This document shows positions 40,638 to 50,282 of a stretch of DNA of 56,641 nucleotides, in pieces. Below the pieces are notes generated by a model. The model was not told the origin of the DNA. It ran no database searches and saw nothing but the letters and a program-made list of their open reading frames with translations. The translations under genes were made by a program, and so were the position numbers. This DNA is from Bacteroidales bacterium UBA1187 (lineage in GTDB: Bacteria > Bacteroidota > Bacteroidia > Bacteroidales > Paludibacteraceae): the NCBI GenBank assembly GCA_002309835.1, contig DBYL01000018.1, positions 1 through 56,641 of the forward strand, written 5' to 3'. How positions within the stretch are numbered: the first letter of the stretch is position 1; every line of letters starts with the position of its first letter.

Positions 40638-41744
40638 TTAATCGGGGAATTCCATTAAGTAAGCTTTGATAAACGCATCAATATCTCCGTCCATGACGGC
40701 ATTGACATTCGATGTCTGATAGTTGGTGCGGTGGTCCTTCACGCGGCGGTCGTCGAAGACGTAGGAGCGTATTTGCGAACCCCATTCAATCTTTTTCTTC
40801 CCAGCCTCCACTTGTGCCTGCGCCTGACGGCGTTTCTCCATCTCCAACTCATAGAGTTGGGAACGCAAGTGCCGCAAGGCATTCTCGCGGTTCTTCGGCT
40901 GGTCACGCGTCTCGGTGTTCTCGATCACTATCTCGTCAGGCTGGTTAGTAAGCGGGTTGATGAACTTATAATGCAAACGAACGCCGGACTCCACTTTGTT
41001 TACGTTCTGTCCTCCTGCGCCGGAACTGCGGAAAGTATCCCAACTCAGGCCCGCAGGGTTGACTTCCACCTCGATAGTATCGTCAATGAGCGGTACTACG
41101 AATACGGAGGCAAAACTCGTCATGCGCTTGCCTTGCGCGTTATAAGGGCTCACGCGTACTAGGCGGTGCACGCCGTTCTCGGACTTGAGATAACCATACG
41201 CCATGTCGCCCTCGATATTGAAGGTTACGGTCTTGATACCGGCTTCATCGCCTTCCTGCAGGTTCTCGATGGTCACCTTATAATCGTGCTTCTCGCAGTA
41301 GCGTTGGTACATGCGCATGAGTTGCTCAGCCCAGTCTTGCGCTTCGGTACCACCGGCACCGGACACGATCTTAAGCACTGCCGGCATTTGGTCTTCCTCA
41401 TGCGACAGCATATTTTTCATCTCCAGGTCTTCCACCTCACCTAACGCATGCGCATAGGCGGTATCTACCTCTTCTTCAGTCACGAGTTCCTCTTTGTAAT
41501 AATCGAACGCAAGCGCCAGTTCTTCCACCGCCGCACGTACGCCTTCGTATCCGTCAATCCAGCGTTTGATGCCTTTCACCTTACGCATTTGTGCCTCGGC
41601 AGCCTTGGCATCATCCCAGAAACCGGGAGCCTGCGTATGCAGTTCTTCCTCCTCCAGTTGAATACGTTTTTCATCGATCTGGAGGTAGGCTTTGAGCTTA
41701 TCCGCCCGCTGCTGCACATCTTTCAATTGTTCTATAGTTATCAT
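40638..41744 (-). CDS. prfB: Peptide chain release factor 2
   Basis: 368-residue class I release factor with catalytic GGQ (SGAGGQNVNK) and the RF2-type recognition region, which reads SPY instead of the usual SPF. The frame is continuous from MITIEQLKDV, so the autoregulatory +1 frameshift site found in many RF2 genes is absent. The ATG at 41744 matches the family N-terminus; the longer frame upstream passes through two promoters. It heads a seven-gene minus-strand run ending with the S41 protease. Confidence 0.96.
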   Translation of the reverse strand: MITIEQLKDVQQRADKLKAYLQIDEKRIQLEEEELHTQAPGFWDDAKAAEAQMRKVKGIKRWIDGYEGVRAAVEELALAFDYYKEELVTEEEVDTAYAHALGEVEDLEMKNMLSHEEDQMPAVLKIVSGAGGTEAQDWAEQLMRMYQRYCEKHDYKVTIENLQEGDEAGIKTVTFNIEGDMAYGYLKSENGVHRLVRVSPYNAQGKRMTSFASVFVVPLIDDTIEVEVNPAGLSWDTFRSSGAGGQNVNKVESGVRLHYKFINPLTNQPDEIVIENTETRDQPKNRENALRHLRSQLYELEMEKRRQAQAQVEAGKKKIEWGSQIRSYVFDDRRVKDHRTNYQTSNVNAVMDGDIDAFIKAYLMEFPD

Positions 41745-41776
41745 AAGCCTATAATTTGCCAATTTAAATTCGGCTG

Positions 41777-41808
41777 CAAAGATAGCAAAAAAAATACATA
41801 TATGCAAA
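41777..41808 (-). promoter_or_regulatory. Promoter of the prfB run
   Basis: On the minus strand, TTTG (41805-41808) lies exactly 20 bp before TATCTTTG (41777-41784), followed by CAGCCG. Confidence 0.75.
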
Positions 41809-41813
41809 TAAAA

Positions 41814-41845
41814 TTTGCACAAATCAAAATTTTGTAGTAACTTTG
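41814..41845 (+). promoter_or_regulatory. Promoter of nadE-murB-murA
   Basis: TTTG (41814-41817) lies exactly 20 bp before TAACTTTG (41838-41845). The two divergent -33 boxes form an inverted repeat, GCAAAT/ATTTGC (41804-41818), only five bases apart. AACTTTGC (41839-41846) and GCAAAGTT (41850-41857) form a perfect 8-bp dyad at the start site. Confidence 0.78.
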
Positions 41846-41874
41846 CACCGCAAAGTTGTGTAAAAGCAAGAATT

Positions 41875-43806
41875 ATGAAGACCAATTTGGGATTTGTGCG
41901 TGTGGCGGCGGCAGTGCCGACTATGCGTGTAGCGGATTGTAAGTTCAACGCTGAGCAGATTCGTTTGCAGATTGACGAAGCAATCGCTGAAGGCGTGGAA
42001 GTGGTATGCTTTCCGGAATTGAGTATAACAGGCTATACCTGCGCGGACCTTTTCTTCACGCAAGCTCTGCAACAGAGCGCGATGCGCGAGCTGGAAAGTC
42101 TGTGCGACTACACGCGCGGCAAGGCGATCATCGTGCTTGTCGGTGCTCCGTTGAAAGTGGACAATGATCTTTTCAACTGCGCTTTTGTGATGACAGACGG
42201 CGAAGTGATGGGTATCGTGCCGAAAGTGAACCTTCCGAATACAGGTGAGTTCTATGAGAAGCGCTGGTTCACCTCGGGCCGCGCTGCGCGCGAGTTCACG
42301 CCCGGAGGCATCGCTCCGCGTATTCCGAAAATAGAGATATGGAGCGGAGAAGTGCCTTTTGGTACGGACCTCCTTTTCTCTACGCGCAACTATACCTTTG
42401 GTATAGAGATATGCGAGGACCTCTGGAGCCCGCTACCACCTTCGACCCAATTGGCTATCCAAGGTGCGGAGTTGATCTTCAATCTCTCCAGTTCAAACTG
42501 CATCATCGGCAAACATATCTTCCGCCGTCAGATGCTTAAGCAACAGAGTGCACGTGTTCATTGCGGCTATATATACTCCTCCTCGGGCGTGGGCGAGTCC
42601 ACAACAGACGTCGTCTTCTCTGGCAGTACCTATATCGCTGAGAACGGAGATATACTCAGCGCCGGCGAACGATTCCTGCGTGAGAGCACGATGACGATTC
42701 AGGAGATAGATATCGAGCGTCTGCGCACCGACCGTCAACGCAACACCAACTTCACCAAAGACAAATACGGCCACTATCGTCATATCAACGTAGCGCCCAT
42801 TGAGCGGGAGGTGGAAGGGACAGAACCGGTTCACCGTACGTTCTCTCCGCTGCCGTTCCTGCCCAAGAAAGGGAAAGAAGACCAGTATTGCATGGATGTG
42901 TTCTCCATCCAAACCAGTGCGCTGGCGCGTCGTTGGGAACATACGCATTCGGACACCCTCGTGCTCGGTATCTCCGGAGGCTTGGATAGCACCTTGGCCT
43001 TGTTGGTATGCGTGCAGACAGCGGACCTCTTGGGTTACGACCGCGAGCGCGTAGTAGGCGTGACGATGCCTGGTTTCGGAACCAGTGACCGCACCTATCA
43101 GAATGCGCTGAACCTGATGAAAGAGCTGGGTGTCACCCACCGCGAGATATCTATCTGCGACGTAGCTACGCAGCACCTCAGTGACATCTCCCATAATATC
43201 AATAACCATGACGTCACCTATGAGAATGCACAGGCCCGCATCCGTACGCTTATCCTTATGGATCTTGCGAACGAGTTGAACGGACTGGTAGTCGGTACGG
43301 GTGACTTGAGTGAGTTAGCCCTCGGCTGGTGTACCTACAGCGGCGACCAGATGTCGATGTATGGTGTGAATGCAGGAATACCGAAGACGCTCGTGCGTTA
43401 TCTTGTTTCCTATGCGGCGGAAAATATGTATGGAGAACCGCTGCGTGATATCCTTGCTGACATCGTAGATACTCCGGTTTCACCGGAACTTTTACCGACG
43501 GATGAGGACGGACAGATAGCTCAGAAGACCGAAGATAAAGTGGGCCCGTACGACCTGCATGATTTCTTCATCTGGTATTTCTTACGTTACGGTTTCACCC
43601 GCGAGAAAATCAAATATATGGCTATGCAGGCCTTTGAAGACCAGTATGACGAGGCAACTATCGATAAATGGCTCAATGTCTTCATGCGTCGTTTCTGCCA
43701 GCAGCAGTTCAAACGCAGCTGTATGCCGGATGGTCCGAAAGTAGTACCTGTTTCCCTCTCGCCCCGTGGCGACTGGAGAATGCCAAGCGATGCCGCATGC
43801 ATATGA
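41875..43806 (+). CDS. nadE: Glutamine-dependent NAD+ synthetase
   Basis: 643-residue two-domain enzyme that amidates deamido-NAD. The N-terminal nitrilase-type glutaminase domain has the triad Glu48, Lys117 and Cys180 (EICEDLW). The C-terminal synthetase domain has the P-loop GISGGLDST. The ATG at 41875 is used; the upstream open frame is the promoter leader. The stop overlaps the murB ATG (ATGA). Together with nadD elsewhere in the window this covers the last two steps of NAD synthesis. Confidence 0.96.
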   Translation: MKTNLGFVRVAAAVPTMRVADCKFNAEQIRLQIDEAIAEGVEVVCFPELSITGYTCADLFFTQALQQSAMRELESLCDYTRGKAIIVLVGAPLKVDNDLFNCAFVMTDGEVMGIVPKVNLPNTGEFYEKRWFTSGRAAREFTPGGIAPRIPKIEIWSGEVPFGTDLLFSTRNYTFGIEICEDLWSPLPPSTQLAIQGAELIFNLSSSNCIIGKHIFRRQMLKQQSARVHCGYIYSSSGVGESTTDVVFSGSTYIAENGDILSAGERFLRESTMTIQEIDIERLRTDRQRNTNFTKDKYGHYRHINVAPIEREVEGTEPVHRTFSPLPFLPKKGKEDQYCMDVFSIQTSALARRWEHTHSDTLVLGISGGLDSTLALLVCVQTADLLGYDRERVVGVTMPGFGTSDRTYQNALNLMKELGVTHREISICDVATQHLSDISHNINNHDVTYENAQARIRTLILMDLANELNGLVVGTGDLSELALGWCTYSGDQMSMYGVNAGIPKTLVRYLVSYAAENMYGEPLRDILADIVDTPVSPELLPTDEDGQIAQKTEDKVGPYDLHDFFIWYFLRYGFTREKIKYMAMQAFEDQYDEATIDKWLNVFMRRFCQQQFKRSCMPDGPKVVPVSLSPRGDWRMPSDAACI

Positions 43807-44732
43807 AAGTAGAAAAGAATATATCCTTGCTGCCGTATAATACCTTTGGTATCGATGCCAAGGCAGATCTGTTCATCGAGTATTACTCACTGGACGAGTT
43901 GCGTCAGGTGCTGAAGGAGCATAAAGGCGAACGCATCTTGCATATTGGGCAGGGCTCTAATCTGCTCTTTACTCGCGATTTCAACGGCATAATCCTGCAT
44001 TCCGGCATGGCACGTGCGCGTTTCTTAGATGACGAGACGGTGGAGGCGCAGAATGGTCTGCGATTGGATGATCTCATTGCCCAATTGACCGATATGTGTT
44101 ACTGCGGGATGGAGAAACTCAGTCTTATCCCTGGAGAAGTAGGTGCTTCGGCCGTACAGAACGTAGGCGCTTATGGTGTAGAAGCCAAAGATGTCATCCT
44201 CCGCGTAAATACGCTGGATGTAGAGACCCTTGAGGAACGCGTGTTCACCAATGAGGAATGTCGGTTCGGTTATCGCGACAGTGCGTTTAAACACGAACTG
44301 AAGGGTAAATATATCGTCACTTCTGTCGTATATCGGGTGAAACCCGGCGATGCCACCAAGACTCGCGAGGAGATTATCGAGACGCGTAACGGCAAGTTGC
44401 CGAAAATAGGAGAGGTCGGCTCTGCCGGTTCGTTCTTCATGAACCCGTTCGTTCCCGAAGAGCAAGCAAATGCGCTTCTCGCTCAATATCCCGATATGCC
44501 GCATTTCGAGACGCCGCAAGGCGTGAAGATCCCTGCTGCGTGGTTGATTGAACAATGCGGATGGAAAGGTAAGACGCTGGGAGGTGCGCAAGTATGGCCG
44601 AAACAAGCATTAGTCATCGTCAATGCCAATCATGCAACGGCGGAGGATATCATTGCCCTCGCTGCGCACATCAGTCAAAGCGTCAAAGAGAAATTCAATA
44701 TCACGATTATCCCCGAAGTAAACTATATCTAA
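43803..44732 (+). CDS. murB: UDP-N-acetylenolpyruvoylglucosamine reductase
   Basis: 309-residue FAD enzyme reducing UDP-GlcNAc-enolpyruvate to UDP-MurNAc. The FAD region includes LHIGQGSNLL and GEVGASAVQNVGAYG, and the catalytic Ser is in GSAGSFFMNP. The ATG at 43803 overlaps the nadE stop; the longer frame upstream lies inside nadE. murA follows after 1 bp, so the two committed steps of peptidoglycan precursor synthesis are coupled. Confidence 0.96.
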   Translation: MKVEKNISLLPYNTFGIDAKADLFIEYYSLDELRQVLKEHKGERILHIGQGSNLLFTRDFNGIILHSGMARARFLDDETVEAQNGLRLDDLIAQLTDMCYCGMEKLSLIPGEVGASAVQNVGAYGVEAKDVILRVNTLDVETLEERVFTNEECRFGYRDSAFKHELKGKYIVTSVVYRVKPGDATKTREEIIETRNGKLPKIGEVGSAGSFFMNPFVPEEQANALLAQYPDMPHFETPQGVKIPAAWLIEQCGWKGKTLGGAQVWPKQALVIVNANHATAEDIIALAAHISQSVKEKFNITIIPEVNYI

Positions 44733-44733
44733 T

Positions 44734-46041
44734 ATGGCAAGTTTTGTAGTAGAAGGTGGACATAAACTGCACGGCAGTATTACCCCGCAAGGCGCGAAAA
44801 ACGAGGCGCTGCAGGTCCTCTGCGCGGTGTTGCTAACCAAGGAGACGGTGGTCATTGACAACCTGCCGAATATCCTTGATGTCAACAACCTCATCGACCT
44901 CATCGCTTCGATGGGCGTCAAAGTGGAGAAGATAGCGAAAGGAAAGTTCGCCTTCTGCGCGAGCAATCTCGACACAGATTACCTCCGCAGTGCTGATTTT
45001 CTCAAGAAATGCAATAAACTGCGTGGCTCAGTGATGCTCATCGGTCCGCTGTTAGCACGCCTCGGCGAAGTCACCTACGCCAAGCCCGGAGGAGATAAGA
45101 TCGGCCGTCGCCGTCTCGACACACATTTCCAGGGAATGGTAAATCTCGGGGCAACCTTCGAGTACGACCAAAGCTTACTGGCTTACCGTTTCAACGGAAA
45201 AAAACTCAAAGGAACGTACATGCTTCTGGATGAGGCTTCCGTCACCGGTACAGCCAACATCATTATGGCTTCTGTCCTTGCCGAAGGCATGACCACCATC
45301 TATAATGCCGCTTGCGAACCGTACTTGCAGCAACTATGCAAACTCCTCAACGCCATGGGCGCGAAAATCAGCGGAGTAGGATCTAACCTGCTGACGATTG
45401 AAGGCGTGAAGGAACTACACGGAGCAGAGCATCGACTCTTACCGGATATGATTGAGGTCGGTTCATTCATCGGAATGGCCGCTATCACGGGTTCGGAACT
45501 GCGTATCTGTAAAGTCGGTTACCGTGACTTGGGTATTATCCCTGACGCTTTCCGCCGCCTCGGTATCCGCATTGATGTGGATGGCGATGACATCATCATT
45601 CCTGCTCAAGACCACTATCAGATTGAGTCTTTCCTCGATGGCTCGATCCTCACCGTGGCAGACGCACCGTGGCCGGGCCTTACGCCGGACTTGCTCTCTG
45701 TTATCCTCGTGGTAGCTACGCAGGCTCGCGGGTCCGTCCTTATCCACCAGAAGATGTTCGAATCTCGTCTCTTCTTTGTGGATAAACTGATTGACATGGG
45801 CGCCCAGATCATCCTCTGCGACCCGCATAGAGCGGTTGTCATCGGTCATGACCACACGCGTCAGCTCAAGCACAACAACATGACTTCGCCCGATATTCGT
45901 GCAGGTATTGCGATGCTTATTGCCGCCATGAGTGCCGAAGGCACGAGTAAGATTGATCATATCGACCAGATTGACCGCGGCTACGAAGATATAGAGCACC
46001 GTCTCAACGCCATCGGCGCACATATAAGACGTGAAGAATAA
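44734..46041 (+). CDS. murA: UDP-N-acetylglucosamine 1-carboxyvinyltransferase
   Basis: 435-residue MurA (EPSP-synthase fold), which adds enolpyruvate from PEP to UDP-GlcNAc. The substrate motif AKNEALQVL is near the N-terminus. In the catalytic loop KPGGDKIGRRRLD, Asp121 replaces the Cys that fosfomycin alkylates. A Cys-to-Asp change at this position is known to make MurA fosfomycin-resistant while active. Length is normal. A terminator follows immediately. Confidence 0.96.
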   Translation: MASFVVEGGHKLHGSITPQGAKNEALQVLCAVLLTKETVVIDNLPNILDVNNLIDLIASMGVKVEKIAKGKFAFCASNLDTDYLRSADFLKKCNKLRGSVMLIGPLLARLGEVTYAKPGGDKIGRRRLDTHFQGMVNLGATFEYDQSLLAYRFNGKKLKGTYMLLDEASVTGTANIIMASVLAEGMTTIYNAACEPYLQQLCKLLNAMGAKISGVGSNLLTIEGVKELHGAEHRLLPDMIEVGSFIGMAAITGSELRICKVGYRDLGIIPDAFRRLGIRIDVDGDDIIIPAQDHYQIESFLDGSILTVADAPWPGLTPDLLSVILVVATQARGSVLIHQKMFESRLFFVDKLIDMGAQIILCDPHRAVVIGHDHTRQLKHNNMTSPDIRAGIAMLIAAMSAEGTSKIDHIDQIDRGYEDIEHRLNAIGAHIRREE

Positions 46042-46072
46042 AAAAAGCGGCGCCTTTCGACGCCGCTTTTTT
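46041..46072. terminator. Bidirectional terminator between murA and an acyl-CoA ligase gene
   Basis: GCGGCG (46047-46052) pairs with CGCCGC (46061-46066), flanked by A6 and T6, so it can end transcription from both sides. Confidence 0.88.
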
Positions 46073-47712
46073 CATTTATAGAGGAATCGTTTGATCGATT
46101 TCTTCGGGGTTTTCTCGAAGGGTTGCTCCTGTACCTCAATATTCGAAACCTTGCTATAGGAAGGGATAAGATTATTGAGTTTCTCGAGGTTCGCCTTCAT
46201 GAGCGCTTGAATCTGCTCGAGCGTCATGCGCTTGGTGAGCGTCTCATCCGGGAAGACGAGCGCCACAAGTTTACCTTCGCGTTCTACGATCAGCGACTCA
46301 CCGACAGCTTCCTGGTTATTGAGTTTGTCCTCAATCTCCTCCGGGTAGATATTCTGGCCCGAAGCGCCCAGGAACATAGTCTTGCATCTACCCTTGATAT
46401 ATATGTTTTTCTTCTTATCCAGACGTCCCAGATCACCAGTACGCATCCATCCATCCTCGGTGAAGACAGCCTTTGTGGCCTCTTCGTTTTTGTAATAACC
46501 GAGCATCACGTTCTCGCCTTTGACGAGTATTTCTCCGATGCCGGCATTGTTGGGATTATCAATCTTCACGTCCATATTTGCCACTGGTACACCACCTGTA
46601 CGGGCTTTGAAATACTTAGGCGGGTTTCCTCCGATCAGCGGACCGCACTCCGTCATACCGTAGCCGATAGAGAGCGGGAAATGGATATCCATGAGGCATT
46701 TCTCTACGATAGGGTTCATTGCCGCGCCGCCGCAGATGAAATAGCGTAACTTACCGCCGAAGGCATTACGCAGACCTTTCTTCACACGTCCTTTGATGAT
46801 ATCTCCGATCACCGGTATATGCCAGAAGGTGCGGATGACCCATTTGCTGAGCGTCGGGTCCAGATTTTTCTTGTAGATCTTCTCGATAACGAGCGGTACA
46901 GTGACTACCAAATACGGCTGCACCTCTTTCATCGCCTTCAGCAAGATAGAAGGTGTAGGAGACTTGGTGAGGAAGAAAATATGAGTACCTGAGCAAAGGG
47001 GATAGAGTAACTCGCAAACCTGCCCGAACATGTGCGCCAGCGGTAACATCGAAACCAAGCGTTGGCCCGGATCCACCGGCAAAATCTTCATGCCTATCTC
47101 GATATTATTGCTTATCGAGCGCCCGTTGAGCATCACGCCCTTAGGACTTCCTGTCGAACCACTCGTATAATTGATCAGCGCGAGGTTATTCTCATCGGCC
47201 GCGAAATGGACATCTTCGGGTTCTACGCCGTATTGGAACTTCGCTCTAAAGGCTGCATCCCATTTCTTGCTATCCGGTACTTCTTGGCCTTCGGCTACAT
47301 ACAACGGACGCCAGTCCTCGAGCGACAAGGCCGCTTTGAGTTTAGCCGGCATAGGTTGATTTTGTAACTCTTTCCAAACGTACGGACCTACGAACAGCAA
47401 TTCGCTATCCGAGTGCTCCAGCAGGTGGGCGATATCTTCTGCCGTGAAATCCTGTAATATACTCACGCACACGCCTTCGTAGGCAGCGATTGAGAGGTAT
47501 GCCACGGCCCAATTGGCACAGTTACGGCCCGCCAACGCGATCTTATCGCCGCGCTTGATGCCCAATTGTTCAAAGAGCACATGGAGACGCAGCATTTCTA
47601 TGGCTAACTCACCAAAGGTGTACTCGTGGTTCTCTCCATAGTCCGTCAGTGCCGCATCATTCCATTGATGCTGCATGACGTCAGTCAGATAATGTAAATA
47701 ATGTTTCTGCAT
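46072..47712 (-). CDS. AMP-dependent acyl-CoA synthetase, copy A
   Basis: 546-residue ANL adenylating enzyme, probably long-chain fatty acid-CoA ligase or acyl-ACP synthetase. The AMP motif YTSGSTGSPKGVML, GYGMTECGPLIGG and the hinge region ending EDGWMRTGDLG are intact, and the C-terminal Lys is in FEKTPKKSIKR. It is the last gene of a unit with glf and a GT-C-like protein. A clear paralog, copy B (50283-51932), is at the front of the same unit. Confidence 0.92.
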   Translation of the reverse strand: MQKHYLHYLTDVMQHQWNDAALTDYGENHEYTFGELAIEMLRLHVLFEQLGIKRGDKIALAGRNCANWAVAYLSIAAYEGVCVSILQDFTAEDIAHLLEHSDSELLFVGPYVWKELQNQPMPAKLKAALSLEDWRPLYVAEGQEVPDSKKWDAAFRAKFQYGVEPEDVHFAADENNLALINYTSGSTGSPKGVMLNGRSISNNIEIGMKILPVDPGQRLVSMLPLAHMFGQVCELLYPLCSGTHIFFLTKSPTPSILLKAMKEVQPYLVVTVPLVIEKIYKKNLDPTLSKWVIRTFWHIPVIGDIIKGRVKKGLRNAFGGKLRYFICGGAAMNPIVEKCLMDIHFPLSIGYGMTECGPLIGGNPPKYFKARTGGVPVANMDVKIDNPNNAGIGEILVKGENVMLGYYKNEEATKAVFTEDGWMRTGDLGRLDKKKNIYIKGRCKTMFLGASGQNIYPEEIEDKLNNQEAVGESLIVEREGKLVALVFPDETLTKRMTLEQIQALMKANLEKLNNLIPSYSKVSNIEVQEQPFEKTPKKSIKRFLYK

Positions 47713-47727
47713 TGCCTATTGTTGTTT

Positions 47728-48858
47728 TTAGCCAAGTATTTTGGCTGCTAGATGAAGCGCCTGCTCGATGGTAGGAGACATGTCGAAGTATTTATATTCC
47801 GCCAGTCGTCCGCCGAAGAACACGTTCTTCTCTGCCTCTGCGAGTTCTTTATAGCGTGCAAAGAGGACAGTATTGGTCTCGTCGTTGACGGGGTAGTAGG
47901 GCTCCATGCCCGGTTGCCACTCCGTGCTGTACTCACGACTGATGATGGTTTTCGGATTGTCATAAACCGCTTGCCCGAACGCCTCGAAATGCTTATGCTC
48001 GATGATGCGCGTGAAAGGCGTCTCGCGGTCTGTATAATTGATAACGGCGTTACCTTGATAGTTTGGTGTGTCTAATGTCTCAGTCTCAAAACGCACTGTA
48101 CGGTACTGGAGTTTGCCGAAACGATAATCATAATACGCATCGATAGGACCGGTATATACGATGGCGTCTGCCAAAGCAGTTAACTCCTCGCGATGCGCGA
48201 AGAAATCGCAGTTCGTACGCGTCTCAATTCCTTCTAACAGGCGCTCAATGAGCACATTATAACCGCCGATAGGAATACCCTGATACGGGTCATTGAAGTA
48301 GTTGTTATCAAAGATAAAACGGAGCGGCAGACGGCGAATGATAAATGCCGGCAGTTCAGTGCAGGGACGTCCCCACTGCTTCTCCGTATAACTCTTGATC
48401 AATTTCTCATAGATATCTTTACCTACTAACATGAGTGCCTGTTCCTCCAGGTTCGCCGGTTCGCGTCCGTTCAGTGCTGCCGCGGCTTCTGCGCGCTGCT
48501 CCTCAATCTTCCTCTTCGCCTCGTCTGGTGTGTGTACACCCCACATCTGGTAGAATGTATTCATGTTAAACGGCAGATTATACAACTCGCCTTTGTAGTT
48601 AGCCACAGGGCAGTTCGTATAACGATTGAAAGGCACGAGCGCATTAACGAAATCCCAGACCTCTTTGTTGGCTGTATGGAAAATATGCGCACCGTATGTG
48701 TGTACATGGATGCCTTCTTTTTCCTCGCAATATACATTTCCGCCTAACTGCGGACGGCGGTCGATAACAAGGCATTTCTTACCTGCCTGTTTGGCTTTGT
48801 AAGCGAAGGTCGCTCCATATAATCCGGAGCCGACAATGAGAAAATCGTAATGTGTCAT
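47728..48858 (-). CDS. glf: UDP-galactopyranose mutase
   Basis: 376-residue FAD enzyme converting UDP-galactopyranose to UDP-galactofuranose. The N-terminal FAD fold is IVGSGLYGATFAYKAKQAG, followed by YCEEKEGIHVHTYGAHIFHT, and the protein includes NLPFNMNTFYQMWG and the SYTEKQWGRP region. UDP-Galf is used for surface glycans. It follows the membrane glycosyltransferase-like gene with a 4-bp overlap. Confidence 0.95.
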   Translation of the reverse strand: MTHYDFLIVGSGLYGATFAYKAKQAGKKCLVIDRRPQLGGNVYCEEKEGIHVHTYGAHIFHTANKEVWDFVNALVPFNRYTNCPVANYKGELYNLPFNMNTFYQMWGVHTPDEAKRKIEEQRAEAAAALNGREPANLEEQALMLVGKDIYEKLIKSYTEKQWGRPCTELPAFIIRRLPLRFIFDNNYFNDPYQGIPIGGYNVLIERLLEGIETRTNCDFFAHREELTALADAIVYTGPIDAYYDYRFGKLQYRTVRFETETLDTPNYQGNAVINYTDRETPFTRIIEHKHFEAFGQAVYDNPKTIISREYSTEWQPGMEPYYPVNDETNTVLFARYKELAEAEKNVFFGGRLAEYKYFDMSPTIEQALHLAAKILG

Positions 48859-50282
48859 GGTTTTCGTAATATATAAAAATCGTTGTGTAAATCCTTATCC
48901 AAAATATATCCCAAATCGATATAATCCTTCTTATGGTCATCCGTACAGACAACAAACGCTGGTCTCCGCATTGCGATGAGTTCCCATGATCGCTCGCGCA
49001 TCTCAGGAGAGATCGACGGTGGTAGGTAGAAATAGGGACTTGCGGGTTTAGCCTCTATTAAGAGCCACAGACGATAAACAAACGAGTAACTGGGACTCAT
49101 GGAACTCCATCGGCTACGGTCATCTACATCGCATAACATGACGTTGTCATCAGCCTCCGTATGTGCGTTGATATATAGCGCCGTCTGTTCATCTATGGAG
49201 GTGTCAAAAGGCGTCATACGCAGATAAACGCGTGCGCCGAAAGCCCCGATGCCGACCAGCATGTAGAGCGCGACGGTCACGCCTAACAAGGCTCTGCGGC
49301 TCTGTATCTGTTGCCATGCTAATACCAGCACTAAAGCGAAGACTCCTACGCAAGGGAAGACGTAATGCGGATATCCATTCTTAAGGTATGCATTCAGCAC
49401 TACGGTAAAGAAGAACAGGACTGTAACCCACCAGAAAGCGCCTGTGCGTTTATTTGTAAAGTACGCATATACAGCGTACGCGTAGTATGCCACTAAACAC
49501 ACGAGAGTGATATTCAAGATGCCCGTCAGCCGTTTGGCGGTCGTCATCGGTCCGTAGAAACTTGTATTAAAGCGCCAGTAGGCTTCTATCAAATCATTGA
49601 AATTACCTTGCTGTGCCAGCCAGATGGCTACCGGCGCTACGACGATACCTACGCCCAGTATTACGCCGATGGCGTAGCGACCTAAAATACGCAGGTTATA
49701 ATGACGGATCAGATGCCAAACGAGGAAAAACGCGATAGGAATCATGCACGCCGATGTGTTGGGCTTGGTAAGCAGACATACAGCGACGCTCCCGGAGAAC
49801 AGGAGGATCTCCATTAACGAACAATATTGCTCGTCTTTGAGCCGCTTAGCCAGCAGATAGCAGCTATAGATACAGCCTGGCATAGCCAACCATTCCGGTC
49901 CACCCTCATCGGTGAAAGGAAGTTGGATGAAGCAAGCCATGAGGGAAGTGATAATCAAGGCGTTACGGCTGTCAACGAAAAATCTCGCCATGCGATAGAT
50001 AAGGAATAGCGAGAGGAATAAGATCATGATATCCAGTAGCCACACCCCGTAATGCCCCATGAAAGAGGTCAACCAATAAACAAGATAAACCAGCGGTCCT
50101 TTATGATCGAACATATCTCGATACATAACCAGACCCTGGTTCATCCACTCCGCGCAACGCGCGTAGACACATATATCTGTGGGATAATTGCCGTTCCCCC
50201 ACGGCGCCATCGAGTGGGGAACCTGTAGTATTAAACTAAGAATTGCTAATAACCCGTACGATATTTTATCGGTTAGTTTCAA
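48855..50282 (-). CDS. GT-C-fold membrane glycosyltransferase-like protein
   Basis: 475-residue polytopic protein with about ten helices. An early acidic motif MYRDMFDHKGPLVY follows the first helix, as in bacterial ArnT/PMT-like GT-C enzymes that use lipid-linked sugars. There is a short soluble C-terminal part. It is translationally linked to glf, so it may build a galactofuranose-containing or similar surface glycan. Donor and acceptor are not known. Confidence 0.8.
   Translation of the reverse strand: MKLTDKISYGLLAILSLILQVPHSMAPWGNGNYPTDICVYARCAEWMNQGLVMYRDMFDHKGPLVYLVYWLTSFMGHYGVWLLDIMILFLSLFLIYRMARFFVDSRNALIITSLMACFIQLPFTDEGGPEWLAMPGCIYSCYLLAKRLKDEQYCSLMEILLFSGSVAVCLLTKPNTSACMIPIAFFLVWHLIRHYNLRILGRYAIGVILGVGIVVAPVAIWLAQQGNFNDLIEAYWRFNTSFYGPMTTAKRLTGILNITLVCLVAYYAYAVYAYFTNKRTGAFWWVTVLFFFTVVLNAYLKNGYPHYVFPCVGVFALVLVLAWQQIQSRRALLGVTVALYMLVGIGAFGARVYLRMTPFDTSIDEQTALYINAHTEADDNVMLCDVDDRSRWSSMSPSYSFVYRLWLLIEAKPASPYFYLPPSISPEMRERSWELIAMRRPAFVVCTDDHKKDYIDLGYILDKDLHNDFYILRKP

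Noticed and set aside
40638..41744. Programmed +1 frameshift in prfB
   Set aside because: The reading frame is continuous from the conserved N-terminus to the stop, with no internal TGA, so no frameshift is needed.
41815..41874. N-terminal extension of nadE (and of the GH3 gene at 27240)
   Set aside because: Both extensions read through the promoter and share a peptide pattern (N-F-A-P-Q-x-C-V) only because the promoter leaders are alike. The family N-termini begin at the later ATG.
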